Assembly (NCBI RefSeq): GCF_000166415.1
Contig: NC_014654.1
Location: 1-64,000 of the forward strand
Direction of reading: 5' to 3'
Length of the DNA: 64,000 bases
Origin: Halanaerobium hydrogeniformans
Lineage (GTDB): Bacteria; Bacillota; Halanaerobiia; Halanaerobiales; Halanaerobiaceae
The translations under genes and the position numbers were made by a program. Below are positions 50,937-60,009 of the stretch, piece by piece. The notes under the pieces are model-generated. The model made no database searches. It was not told where the DNA came from and saw only the letters and a program-made list of their open reading frames with translations. The stretch's first letter is position 1. The number at the start of each line of letters is the position of its first letter.

Positions 50937-52238
50937 GTGAAAAAAGTTTATTTAGCAATGAGTACAGATATAATTCATCATGGGCATATGAACATAATTG
51001 AGAAAGCAAGGGAATTAGGAGAAGTAACAGTTGGCATTTTAGCAGATGAGGTTGTAGCTAGTTATAAAAGATTTCCTCTTTTATCATTTGATGAAAGAAA
51101 AAAAATAATAGAAAATATCAAAGGTGTAAATAAAGTAGTTAAACAGAAAGAGTTAGATTATGTTAATATTCTTAAAACAATTAAACCTGATTATGTAGTT
51201 CATGGAGACGATTGGAAAAAAGGACCTCAGAAAAGCATTAGAGAAAGAGTAATTAAAACTTTGGCTGAATGGGATGGACAATTAGTTGAAATAGAATATA
51301 CTGAGGGAGAATCTATTGAACAACTAGATGATAAAATTGATGAATTAGGGACTACACCTAATCAAAGAAGGAAAAAATTAAGAAGATTAATTGAAATGAA
51401 ACCAATTGTAAAAATTTTAGAAGCTCATAATGGTTTAACTAGTTTAATAGCAGAAAAGACAAAAGTAGTTGAAAATGGAGAAATAGCAAGTTTTGATGGT
51501 ATGTGGATTAGCAGCCTATGTGATTCTACTGTTAAAGGAAAACCAGATATTGAATTAGTTGACCTTACTTCTAGAATAAATACAATTAATGAAATTCTTG
51601 AAGTAACTACTAAACCTATTATATTAGATGGAGATACTGGTGGTAAGATTGAACACTTCACATTTACGGTTAAAAGCTTAGAAAGAATTGGAGTTTCTGC
51701 TGTAATAATTGAAGATAAAATAGGTTTAAAGAAAAATTCTTTATTTGGTACAGAAGTTCAACAAGAACAGGATTCTATTGAACATTTTTGTGAAAAAATA
51801 GTAGCTGGTAAAAAAGCTCAGGTAACTGATGATTTTATGATTATAGCAAGAATAGAAAGTTTAATTTTAAAAGCTGGTTTAGAAGATGCTTTAAAAAGAG
51901 CCAAAGCTTACATTGAAGCTGGAGCAGATGCTATAATGATACATAGTAAGATTGATACTCCAGTTGAGATTCTCGAGTTTTGTGAAGAATATAAAAAGTT
52001 TGACCATAAAATTCCTTTAGTTGCCGTACCTTCTTCATATTGTCAAATTACTGAAGATGAATTAATTGAAGCTGGTATTAATGTTGTAATATATGCTAAT
52101 CAGTTAATTAGAAGTGCTTATCCTGCAATGAAAAATACTGCTGAGAGTATTTTAAGAAATAATAGAGCTAAAGAAGCAGATGAAGATTATTGTATGCCAA
52201 TTAAAGAAATTTTAACTTTAATACCAGGAGGAAAATAA
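50937..52238 (+). CDS. pepM: Phosphoenolpyruvate mutase with N-terminal cytidylyltransferase-like domain
   Basis: Makes the C-P bond: converts PEP to phosphonopyruvate. The 433-residue protein has a TagD-like nucleotidyltransferase domain (about 1-135) with HHGHMNII in place of HxGH and VHGDDWK. The C-terminal mutase (about 150-433) has LDGDTGG and the diagnostic EDKIGLKKNS. The fusion is known for other PEP mutases. The N-terminal domain lacks the usual RTSGISTT-type C-terminal motif, so its activity is uncertain. Start is GTG 50937 after AAGGTGG. It leads a tight operon with the next three genes. Confidence 0.93.
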   Translation: MKKVYLAMSTDIIHHGHMNIIEKARELGEVTVGILADEVVASYKRFPLLSFDERKKIIENIKGVNKVVKQKELDYVNILKTIKPDYVVHGDDWKKGPQKSIRERVIKTLAEWDGQLVEIEYTEGESIEQLDDKIDELGTTPNQRRKKLRRLIEMKPIVKILEAHNGLTSLIAEKTKVVENGEIASFDGMWISSLCDSTVKGKPDIELVDLTSRINTINEILEVTTKPIILDGDTGGKIEHFTFTVKSLERIGVSAVIIEDKIGLKKNSLFGTEVQQEQDSIEHFCEKIVAGKKAQVTDDFMIIARIESLILKAGLEDALKRAKAYIEAGADAIMIHSKIDTPVEILEFCEEYKKFDHKIPLVAVPSSYCQITEDELIEAGINVVIYANQLIRSAYPAMKNTAESILRNNRAKEADEDYCMPIKEILTLIPGGK

Positions 52239-52242
52239 ATTT

Positions 52243-53376
52243 ATGATTAAACCAGCTGATTTTTATGAAAAACTTAATAATATAGGTATAGAATTTTTTG
52301 CTGGAGTTCCTGACTCTTTACTGAAAGATTTTTGTGCTTATGTAACTGATAATACTTCTAATGAAAAAAATATAATAGCGGCAAATGAGGGCAATGCTAT
52401 TGCCCTTGCTGCCGGCTATAATTTATCTACAGATAGAGTTGGTTTAGTTTACATGCAAAATTCAGGTTTGGGAAATTCTATAAATCCTTTATTGTCTCTT
52501 GTTGAAGAAAATGTTTATGATATACCAATGCTTTTAATAATTGGTTGGCGTGGAGAGCCTAATAAAAATGATGCTTGCCAACATTTAAAACAAGGCGAAG
52601 TGACTAAAAAATTATTAGATACTATAGATATTAAATATAATATTTTGCCAGAAAATACAGAAGAGGCTAATATATTATTGGGAAATATTGAAGATTATTT
52701 CAAGAAAGAAAATAAGCCATATGCATTAATAGTAAGACGAGGTACTTTTGAAAAATATGAATTGAATGGTAAGTATAAAAATAACTTTGAAATGAGTAGA
52801 GAAGAAGCTATTGAAATATTAGTTAATAATATAGAAGATGGTGTATTTTTTTCTACAACAGGAAAGGCATCAAGGGAACTTTATGAGATCAGAGAAAGAA
52901 ATAACCAATCTCATGATAATGACTTTTTAATGGTTGGATCTATGGGACATATATCACAGATAGCTTTATCAGTAGCAGTTGATCGGAAAAACGAGAATAT
53001 ATATTGCTTAGATGGTGATGGTTCAATGATTATGCATTTAGGTGGTCTTTCTTTGGTTGGCTCATTAGGATCCAAAAACTTTAAACATGTGATTTTAAAT
53101 AATGGAGCTCATGATTCCGTGGGTGGTCAACCTACTGTTGGTTTTAATATTGATATTAATAAAACTGTAAAAGGTTTAGGTTATGAAACTGTATTCCAGG
53201 TAGAAACCAAAAAGGAACTAGAAGAAAAGTTAGAAGATTTTATTATCTGTAAAGGTCCAGCACTTATGGAGATAAAAATTCACAAAGGAGCAAGGGATGA
53301 TCTAGGAAGACCTGATATATCTTCTCATAAACGAAAAGAGTTATTTATGGATTATTTACAGAGAGATAGAAATTAA
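52243..53376 (+). CDS. ppd: Phosphonopyruvate decarboxylase
   Basis: Thiamine-diphosphate enzyme that decarboxylates phosphonopyruvate to phosphonoacetaldehyde, pulling the unfavourable mutase reaction forward. The 377-residue protein has FFAGVPDSLLKDF at the N-terminus and the TPP motif GDGSMIMHLGGL...VILNNGAHDSVGG (GDG to NN). It starts 4 nt after the mutase stop with AGGAGG upstream, and its stop overlaps the next ATG by one base. Confidence 0.95.
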   Translation: MIKPADFYEKLNNIGIEFFAGVPDSLLKDFCAYVTDNTSNEKNIIAANEGNAIALAAGYNLSTDRVGLVYMQNSGLGNSINPLLSLVEENVYDIPMLLIIGWRGEPNKNDACQHLKQGEVTKKLLDTIDIKYNILPENTEEANILLGNIEDYFKKENKPYALIVRRGTFEKYELNGKYKNNFEMSREEAIEILVNNIEDGVFFSTTGKASRELYEIRERNNQSHDNDFLMVGSMGHISQIALSVAVDRKNENIYCLDGDGSMIMHLGGLSLVGSLGSKNFKHVILNNGAHDSVGGQPTVGFNIDINKTVKGLGYETVFQVETKKELEEKLEDFIICKGPALMEIKIHKGARDDLGRPDISSHKRKELFMDYLQRDRN

Positions 53377-54101
53377 TGCAAGCATTAATATTAAATTCTG
53401 GTCTTGGAAGAAGAATGGGAGAGTTGACGGATAAGAAACCTAAATGTATGGTAGAAATTAATAATAATCAGACAATATTATCAAGACAATTAGATATTTT
53501 AAGAGACAATTATATAACTGATATTGTTATAACAACAGGTCCTTATGAATCTGAAATCAAAAAATTAATTAAAAAGAATTATGAGAACTTAAATATACAA
53601 TTAATTAATAATAACAAATATGATAAAACCAACTATATATATTCAATGTATTTGGCTAAAGAAATAATTAGTGAACGTGCTGATGTTTTATTATTACATG
53701 GGGATTTGGTGTTTAATGATAAAATTCTTAAGAAGATAAATAGTGCTGTATTTGATAATTTTGTTTTAATAAATAAAAATAAGAAGAATCCATCTAAAGA
53801 TTTTAAAGCAATAATTGAAGATTATAATGTTAAAAAAATTGATGTAAATCTAGAAGGGAATAATGCTTTTTCATTACAGCCTTTTTATAAATTTAAATAT
53901 AATGATTTTAAAGTTTGGTTAAATGAAATTGGAAATTTTATAATGAATGGTGAAAATAAAGTTTATGCTGAAAAGGCTTTAAATCAAGTTTTAAATAAAA
54001 AGATTGAACTCAAATATGTGGATATTGGAAGTTTATTATGCATGGAAGTTGATAATAAAGAAGATCTTAAAAGAGTTCAAGAAATTTTAAATAAGGATTG
54101 A
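53376..54101 (+). CDS. Phosphonate-type CTP nucleotidyltransferase (PntC-like)
   Basis: A 241-residue MobA/LicC-type nucleotidyltransferase with the signature LNSGLGRRMGELTDKKPKCM and an acidic metal site in LLHGDLVF. In phosphonate clusters this family (PntC) activates the head group as its CMP ester, analogous to CDP-choline. The position between the decarboxylase and the reductase supports activation of 2-hydroxyethylphosphonate or a close relative. The substrate is inferred. The start codon overlaps the upstream stop. Confidence 0.85.
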   Translation: MQALILNSGLGRRMGELTDKKPKCMVEINNNQTILSRQLDILRDNYITDIVITTGPYESEIKKLIKKNYENLNIQLINNNKYDKTNYIYSMYLAKEIISERADVLLLHGDLVFNDKILKKINSAVFDNFVLINKNKKNPSKDFKAIIEDYNVKKIDVNLEGNNAFSLQPFYKFKYNDFKVWLNEIGNFIMNGENKVYAEKALNQVLNKKIELKYVDIGSLLCMEVDNKEDLKRVQEILNKD

Positions 54102-54102
54102 T

Positions 54103-55239
54103 ATGATGAGACAAAAAGAATATTTTGGTTTTAATTCAATCAGCAAGCTAAAAGAAATAATTGATATAGAAAGTCCTTCTAAAATATTTTTAGTAACTGG
54201 TAAGTCTTCATATGAAAAATCAGGTGCAAAAGATAAAATAGAAAATATATTAAAAGGTAATATTGATTATCAAATATTTAATGACTTTTCTAATAACCCT
54301 AAATATACTGATTTAAGGAAAGGTATTTCTAAGTTTAAAAGTGAAGAATTTGATATGATTATTGCAATTGGTGGTGGTAGTGTAATTGATATGGCTAAAT
54401 CGATTAATATATTAGCTAAACAAGATCATCCTCCAGAAAAATATATTTTAAAGCAAAAAAAGCTTGCAGATAAATCAATACCATTATGTGCTATACCCAC
54501 CACTTCAGGAACAGGTTCTGAAGCTACTCATTTTTCTGTTATTTATTATAATGAAACAAAATATTCATTAGCTAACCAGAATATTTTTCCTGATTATGTT
54601 GTGTTGGACCCAGAATTAACATTTTCATTATCGGAATATATAACAGCTAGTACAGGAATGGATGCTTTATGTCAAGCAGTTGAATCTTATTGGAGTGTTA
54701 ATTCAACTGAAAAATCTAAAAAATTTGCAGAAAAAGCTATAAAAATATTATTAAAGAATATTAATGAAACAGTCAATAACCCAGGAAAGTTAAATAGAAA
54801 GAAGATGATGCTTGGAGCTAATTATGCTGGTAAAGCTATTAATATTTCTAAAACAACTGCTCCACATGCTTTTTCGTATATAGTAACTTCTAAGTGCAAT
54901 GTTCCTCATGGGCATGCAGTTTCATTATTTTTAGGAGAAATATTAATTCATAATAGTGAACTAGATCAAAATGAAATTGTTGATTATAGAGGCAAAGAAT
55001 ATGTTAGGGGAGTTGTTAATGATATTAATCAATTTTTTTATTCTTTAAATTCTAAAGAAGCTAGAGATAATATATATGAGTTAATGATTAATATTGGTTT
55101 AGAAACTAGTTTGTCTAAATTATGTAAAGATGTGAAAGTAAAAGATTTAATTGAAGGTGTTAATCAAGAAAGATTAAAAAATAATCCGGTATATATTAAT
55201 AATATAAGAGAAATATTTAATAGAATAATTGCTTTTTAA
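54103..55239 (+). CDS. phpC: Phosphonoacetaldehyde reductase (iron-containing alcohol dehydrogenase)
   Basis: Reduces phosphonoacetaldehyde to 2-hydroxyethylphosphonate. The 378-residue group-III dehydrogenase has the NAD site IAIGGGSVIDMAK and metal ligands in GMDALCQAVESYW, TAPHAFSY and VPHGHAVSLF. The position usually His in DALxHAIE is Gln here, as I recall for phosphonate-linked members. No aminotransferase gene is present, so the product should be hydroxyethylphosphonate and not aminoethylphosphonate. An IS3-type element begins 20 nt after its stop. Confidence 0.85.
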   Translation: MMRQKEYFGFNSISKLKEIIDIESPSKIFLVTGKSSYEKSGAKDKIENILKGNIDYQIFNDFSNNPKYTDLRKGISKFKSEEFDMIIAIGGGSVIDMAKSINILAKQDHPPEKYILKQKKLADKSIPLCAIPTTSGTGSEATHFSVIYYNETKYSLANQNIFPDYVVLDPELTFSLSEYITASTGMDALCQAVESYWSVNSTEKSKKFAEKAIKILLKNINETVNNPGKLNRKKMMLGANYAGKAINISKTTAPHAFSYIVTSKCNVPHGHAVSLFLGEILIHNSELDQNEIVDYRGKEYVRGVVNDINQFFYSLNSKEARDNIYELMINIGLETSLSKLCKDVKVKDLIEGVNQERLKNNPVYINNIREIFNRIIAF

Positions 55240-55333
55240 TAAATTATATTAAAGTCTTTTGAGCTAGCCCCTCTAATCTTGGACAAACTTTAATATGATT
55301 TGTTAAACATAGTTTTTTCAATAAATTAACTGC

Positions 55334-56275
55334 TTATGCAGCAAATCTAATTCCTGAAACTAAGTTGTTAAGAACATTTTTATGATAAACTGCTGGTGGT
55401 ATTTTACCAACAGATGAATGTGGTCTCCTATTGTTGTATTTATCAACAAATTTAGCAATAGAATTCCTGCAGTGGGTTATGCTGCGGTAATGTTTTTGAT
55501 ATACTTCAGCTCTTTTTAATGTGCCGTGAAAGCTCTCAATATGGGCGTTTTCTTCTGGTGTGTTTACCATTGTTCTTTCATGAGATATATCAAGCTCTCT
55601 AATCCTGGTCTGAAACTCTCGACTTCTAAACTGGGTACCATTATCAGTTCTTAATATTAGATTATCAGTATTCCGATTTTCTATTGCCTTTTCAAGGGCT
55701 TTAAGAGCTTCTTTTGTGCGGCATCTTAATCCTTCATGATGACCTACAATCTCTCTGGTAAATACATCAATAATATCAAACATATATACCCACTGGCCAC
55801 TGTTATCTATGTACATCTGGACCATATCCATCTCCCAGAGCTGGTCAGGTCCAGTGAGTTCATGTTTTTGTTTTAATTGATAATTTTTAGGTTTTGGAAC
55901 TCTCTTATCCTGTAGTAGATCTAAGACTTTCATTATACGGTAAATACGCTTATGATTAACTTTTAGATTTTCTGTATAATTCAAGTAATCAGTTACCATT
56001 CTATAGCCCAGATGAGGAGACTCATCACAGTACTTTTTAACCAATTTAACAACCTCTTTTTCTGGAACTAAATTACCATCTTTATCATAAGCTGGATGAC
56101 CAGTGTAAAGTTGATCTTCAGTATTAGTATCTTTCTCTTTTTGATCATTGTTCTGACGGTAATAATAGGTGCTCCTGGCTATATCAAAAGTTCGGCATAG
56201 TTCTGCTACAGTATATTCTGATTTAAGCTGATTAATTATCTTGATTTTATCGACAGTATTTAGTTCTGCCAGGGC
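55334..56275 (-). CDS. IS3-family transposase OrfB (copy 1)
   Basis: The catalytic half of the transposase, about 314 residues in an open frame running from the frameshift site near 56280 to 55334. It has no good internal start, as expected for a frameshift product. The DDE integrase core shows WEMDMVQMYID, LRTDNGTQFRS and the final Glu in NTPEENAHIESFHGTLK. CAA codes Gln where copy 2 has a TAA stop. The upstream limit is approximate. Confidence 0.88.
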   Translation of the reverse strand, partial: ALAELNTVDKIKIINQLKSEYTVAELCRTFDIARSTYYYRQNNDQKEKDTNTEDQLYTGHPAYDKDGNLVPEKEVVKLVKKYCDESPHLGYRMVTDYLNYTENLKVNHKRIYRIMKVLDLLQDKRVPKPKNYQLKQKHELTGPDQLWEMDMVQMYIDNSGQWVYMFDIIDVFTREIVGHHEGLRCRTKEALKALEKAIENRNTDNLILRTDNGTQFRSREFQTRIRELDISHERTMVNTPEENAHIESFHGTLKRAEVYQKHYRSITHCRNSIAKFVDKYNNRRPHSSVGKIPPAVYHKNVLNNLVSGIRFAA

Positions 56276-56547
56276 TTTTTTTTAAGGATTTCCATCTGGA
56301 CTTTCTGTTGGCCAATAATTTTTTCCATCTCTTTAATTTGTTCGTCTTTTTTCTTAAGTTTAGCTTCCTGTTCAGTAGCAGATTCACCACTGAGTTTACT
56401 CATACCTCCGTTTAAGAATTCTTTTTTCCATAGGTAGATGGAATTACGGCTGACACTATATTCATCAGCAAGATCAGATATTTTTTCACCTTTGATAGCT
56501 CGAAGAACAATTTCCATTTTTTCTTCAGGATCATAACTTTTAGGCAT
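56260..56547 (-). CDS. IS3-family transposase OrfA (copy 1)
   Basis: A 95-residue OrfA with a helix-turn-helix (KISDLADEYSVSRNSIYLWKK) and a leucine-zipper-like coiled coil (residues 60-90). It binds the element ends and is joined to OrfB by -1 frameshifting on the A-run in CTTAAAA. The frames of OrfA and OrfB differ by -1 in this copy, the canonical arrangement. Confidence 0.9.
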   Translation of the reverse strand: MPKSYDPEEKMEIVLRAIKGEKISDLADEYSVSRNSIYLWKKEFLNGGMSKLSGESATEQEAKLKKKDEQIKEMEKIIGQQKVQMEILKKKPWQN

Positions 56548-56703
56548 TTGCTTTTACCCCCTGTAATTATTATAAGATGTTAAATTGGTATCTGTCCAAT
56601 ATATTTAGGGGGGGTCACACTTTTTTAAGAATATAAGGACTAAGACAGGGAGGGTAGATTTTAATAGGGATTATTATTTTTTCACTCCTCTATTAAACAC
56701 AAT

Positions 56704-58026
56704 TTGATGTATATAAAAAAAATTAAAAATAAAATACCTGAGACTATCAAAAATATATTAAAACCTTTCTATTTTAAATTGAAATCAATTATTGAAAACA
56801 TGAAAATAAAAAAACAGTATTACTATCATAAATATAATTTACAAAAAGTTAAGAATAAAGTTAAAAAACAAAAAAAAATAAATATTGCATTTATAGTTTT
56901 AAATTCTTCGATCTGGAAATACGATGAACTTTATAAAATGATGGAAAATGATGATAGGTATAATCCAATAATTTTAATTTGTCCTTTCACTAGATACGGG
57001 AAAAAAAGTATGCTTAATGAAATAGAAAAATGTTATAATATGTTTCTAAACAAAGGTTTTAATACAATAAAGTTATATAATACCGATGAAGAAACATATA
57101 TAAATGTAAAAGATAAATTTAAACCAGATATTATATTCTTTACTAATCCTTATTCTAATAAAACTAAATCAAAATATTATATATCTAACTTTCCTGATAT
57201 ATTGTCTTGTTATACACATTATTCATTTCATGTATGTAATAGAAATGAAACGATGTATAATAGTTTATTTAATAATTTATTATGGAAAGCTTTTTATGAA
57301 ACAGAAATTCATAAAGAAATAGCAAAAAAATATTCTAGAAATAATGCGAAAAATGTTGTCGTATCAGGATATCCAGGAATAGATAGACTCGAGTATGGGA
57401 AAAGTATTGTTCTTAATAAATGGAAAAAACAAAATTTTAAAAAAATAATCTGGGCTCCACATCATTCAATTCAAAAAAACGATGAATTAAAATATTCTAA
57501 TTTTTTAAGGTATCATAAATTTATGTTTGATATAGCTCAAAAGTATGAAGAGAGAATACAAATTGCTTTTAAGCCACATCCATTTCTAAAAAATAAACTA
57601 TATAATCATAATAACTGGGGAAGAACAAGAACAGATGAATATTATAGAAAGTGGGCTCAATTATCTAATGGACAATTAGAAACAGATGAGTATGTTGAAT
57701 TATTTAATTCATCAGATGCTATGATTTTTGATAGTGCTTCTTTTACTGCAGAATATTTATATTGTGGAAAGCCTTCATTATTTTTATATTCAGATGAAAA
57801 CGTTTCAGATAGATTTAATGAATTTGGTAAGTTAGCTCTCAAGCAACATTATACCGGATATAACAAAAAAGACATTAAAAATTTTATTGAAGATGTAATT
57901 AATGAGAAAGATAAAAAAGAAAAGTCAAGAAGAGAATTTTATAATAAATATTTAATACCTCCAGATGGTAATAAAGCTTCTAAGAATATAATGAATGATT
58001 TAAATAATTCTATATTTGGCGGTTAA
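56704..58026 (+). CDS. CDP-glycerol glycerophosphotransferase-like (TagB/TagF) polymer transferase
   Basis: A 440-residue protein whose C-terminal half matches the TagB/TagF fold: IIWAPHHSIQ, FKPHPFLKN, then FNSSDAMIFDSASFTAEYL. The first 70 residues are basic and suit membrane association. Family members transfer a glycerol- or ribitol-phosphate from a CDP-alditol to a glycan. Next to a phosphonate operon, it is the natural candidate to transfer a CMP-activated phosphonate. The start may be TTG 56704 or ATG 56707. No good ribosome-binding site is seen, and the gene lies 86 nt from the IS3 element, so it may have lost its original promoter. Confidence 0.75.
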   Translation: MMYIKKIKNKIPETIKNILKPFYFKLKSIIENMKIKKQYYYHKYNLQKVKNKVKKQKKINIAFIVLNSSIWKYDELYKMMENDDRYNPIILICPFTRYGKKSMLNEIEKCYNMFLNKGFNTIKLYNTDEETYINVKDKFKPDIIFFTNPYSNKTKSKYYISNFPDILSCYTHYSFHVCNRNETMYNSLFNNLLWKAFYETEIHKEIAKKYSRNNAKNVVVSGYPGIDRLEYGKSIVLNKWKKQNFKKIIWAPHHSIQKNDELKYSNFLRYHKFMFDIAQKYEERIQIAFKPHPFLKNKLYNHNNWGRTRTDEYYRKWAQLSNGQLETDEYVELFNSSDAMIFDSASFTAEYLYCGKPSLFLYSDENVSDRFNEFGKLALKQHYTGYNKKDIKNFIEDVINEKDKKEKSRREFYNKYLIPPDGNKASKNIMNDLNNSIFGG

Positions 58027-58463
58027 TAATATTTCTATAGAAACATATTTAGTAATTGGTGAAACAATTTTTTATTAGCAGTATTAATTATATTAATTAT
58101 CTGACTCTTGATGTAACTAAAAAGAAAGCATTATTAATATAAGAGAAAGTTAAACTATTTGTGTCTAGATTATTGACTTAGATCCAAATGTGATGTTGTT
58201 TGATTATAAATATTGCACTTTCAGGGATAAGATTAAATCAAATACCATATAACTTAACAGAACGGGAATAATGATAACGTCAAATAAAATATGATAGTTA
58301 CCACAAAATGTAAGTAAATAGTAATCGAGCATCACTAATTACGATTATAATGGAAATGATCAGAATGTCAAAAGTTTTAAGTTGTAAATAAAGTAAGAAA
58401 ATGGTATCTGGTGATTATAAATATCTAAAGAGATAAAACATGGATTTTCTAAAAGATATTTAA
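58027..58463. other. Gene-free AT-rich spacer
   Basis: No ORF of note, tRNA or clear terminator is seen in this 437-nt stretch between the polymer transferase and the IS6-like element. It may contain the end of the insertion sequence, but I could not identify matching inverted repeats. Confidence 0.6.
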
Positions 58464-59824
58464 TTACCTATCAGTTTTGGTGATCCATCTGATAAGTTGG
58501 GCCCAGGATTCGATAGGCTGACCTCTTGCTCCTACTACTATCAGTGGTGGTTTATCATTAAAGGAACTATGAGGTTTTAAATAATTGAAATAGAGCTGAT
58601 AAAGAGTTATATGAGCAAGTGCACCATCAAAAGAGCTAAAGCTTTTATGGCGTTTGTAATGGGCTTTATAAATACCGAAAAACCTTTCAATGATGTTTTT
58701 ATAAGGCCTGTAAATCTCATCTGAGTTATCATTATTAGTAAATAGACCCTTAAGTTGTTTGTGGTCAATATTGGTTTTCAAAAACACTCTAGCAGCATGG
58801 ACAGCAGCTCTGCAAACTGGAGCCATATCAGTAATTAGAACAAAGTTTTGCTCTTGATATTGGTCGATGATTCTTTTTAAAATGGTTATTGCACCTTTAG
58901 CATCGCGCTGTTTTGAAAGATGCTGAGCGATAACACAGCCATTTTCACCATCTATGGCAGTAAAGAGATAATGCCAGCTACCTTTGATTTTAATATATGT
59001 TTCATCAACAGCAACAATACCAGATAAGGGCAAATCAAGATTATTGATTTTAGGAGCAAGTCTGTAAGCTAAAGAGACAGTCCAGTTTTGGATGGTTTGA
59101 GCTGAAGGTGAAACACCATAGGCAAGTTTAAGAGCTCTTTCAGCCTGTCTTAAAGAAAGACCAAGACTGACATAAAAGTCAATAGCTTTAGAGATGGTAA
59201 AGTTTCCATAGTGAGAATGATCAAGGTTAACAGGTTCTTTATTAGGTTTGGAAACTTCAAGCTTATTGATATCAAAATTATAGGCTCTGTAGCGATAACG
59301 CTTATGTTCATTTTTCCATTTAGAACAGTCATCATTGCGGCATTTATACTTGGTAAAATGCTTGCGCTTTTTCTCTTTAGCAAGAGCATAGTTGCAGAAA
59401 GGACAGCGATATGTAGGGTGGTTCTTAGGTTTTTTAGGTTTCTTAGGAGCCCACTGATGTTTACAGAGTTTACACTGGAACTTTTGGTATCCATCTGGAT
59501 CATGACCGAAACTGTAGAGATATTTTTTGGGAGCTCCACATTGAGAGCACTCCTCAACCTTTACAGTTAGAGGTTTATTGCGATTAACAGGCTGAATAGT
59601 TTCACCATTTTTTCAGCTTCAGCTAGAATATCGCGATAGTCAACCTGATTATATTCTATAATAGGTTGTGGGTCATCAAAACTGTTAAATTTAGTATAAC
59701 TATCATCGAGTTTATTATTGGGTTCAAAATCAACCTGGAAAAGTCTGGACGAAAAAAGATAGGTCAAAAGAACAAAATTCATGATAGGTTTAAGCAGGAA
59801 ATTAGGTATTTTTCGAGAAAACAT
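58464..59824 (-). pseudogene. IS6/IS240-like transposase with a frameshift
   Basis: Read on the minus strand, an N-terminal part (from ATG 59824) and a longer C-terminal part are in different frames. The break is at the A6 run near 59611, where one base appears lost. The joined protein of about 450 residues has two zinc-ribbon-like cysteine sets (ECSQCGAPKKY..CKLC, CPFC..CRNDDC), then a DDE core with VDETYIKIKGSW, LITDMAP and NIIERFFGIYKAHYKRH. The match to DDE_IS240 transposases is convincing, but the exact family is not. Programmed slippage is possible. Ends of the element are unclear. Confidence 0.7.
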
Positions 59825-60009
59825 AACTTACATCCCTTCCTTTCTGGGTCTAGTAGGTTGTGACTTTCTCAATTACTATTTACTAGCTCAGGGGGAGGGG
59901 ATTCCTTCTTTTTATGGAGATTCCTAGCCTGACAACTATGATAACTATTAATATTTTTGAAAAAACTATTAGATTTGACGTAACAGGAATAATATATGGA
60001 GGTATTTCA

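Larger units (their letters stand above)
55260..56617 (-). mobile_element. IS3-family element, copy 1 (intact)
   Basis: A 1358-bp element with imperfect terminal repeats: TGAGCTAGCCCCTCTAATC at its right end (55260 on) and the complement of TGACCCCCCCTAAATATATT at its left end (to 56617). Two overlapping frames encode OrfA and OrfB, joined by a predicted -1 frameshift at an A-run near 56280. No target-site duplication is clear. It splits the phosphonate operon from the polymer-transferase gene. Copy 2 at 61370-62726 is in inverted orientation. Confidence 0.88.

Noticed and set aside
59150-59570. Open frames on both strands (135 and 119 codons) inside the IS6-like element
   Set aside because: The true transposase frame runs through this stretch, with zinc-ribbon cysteines and continuity into the DDE core. 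The other frames are shadows.
59914-60009. Upstream extension of the GT4 glycosyltransferase by 32 residues
   Set aside because: No ribosome-binding site precedes 59914, while GGAGG is ideally placed before ATG 60010, where the family-type N-terminus begins.
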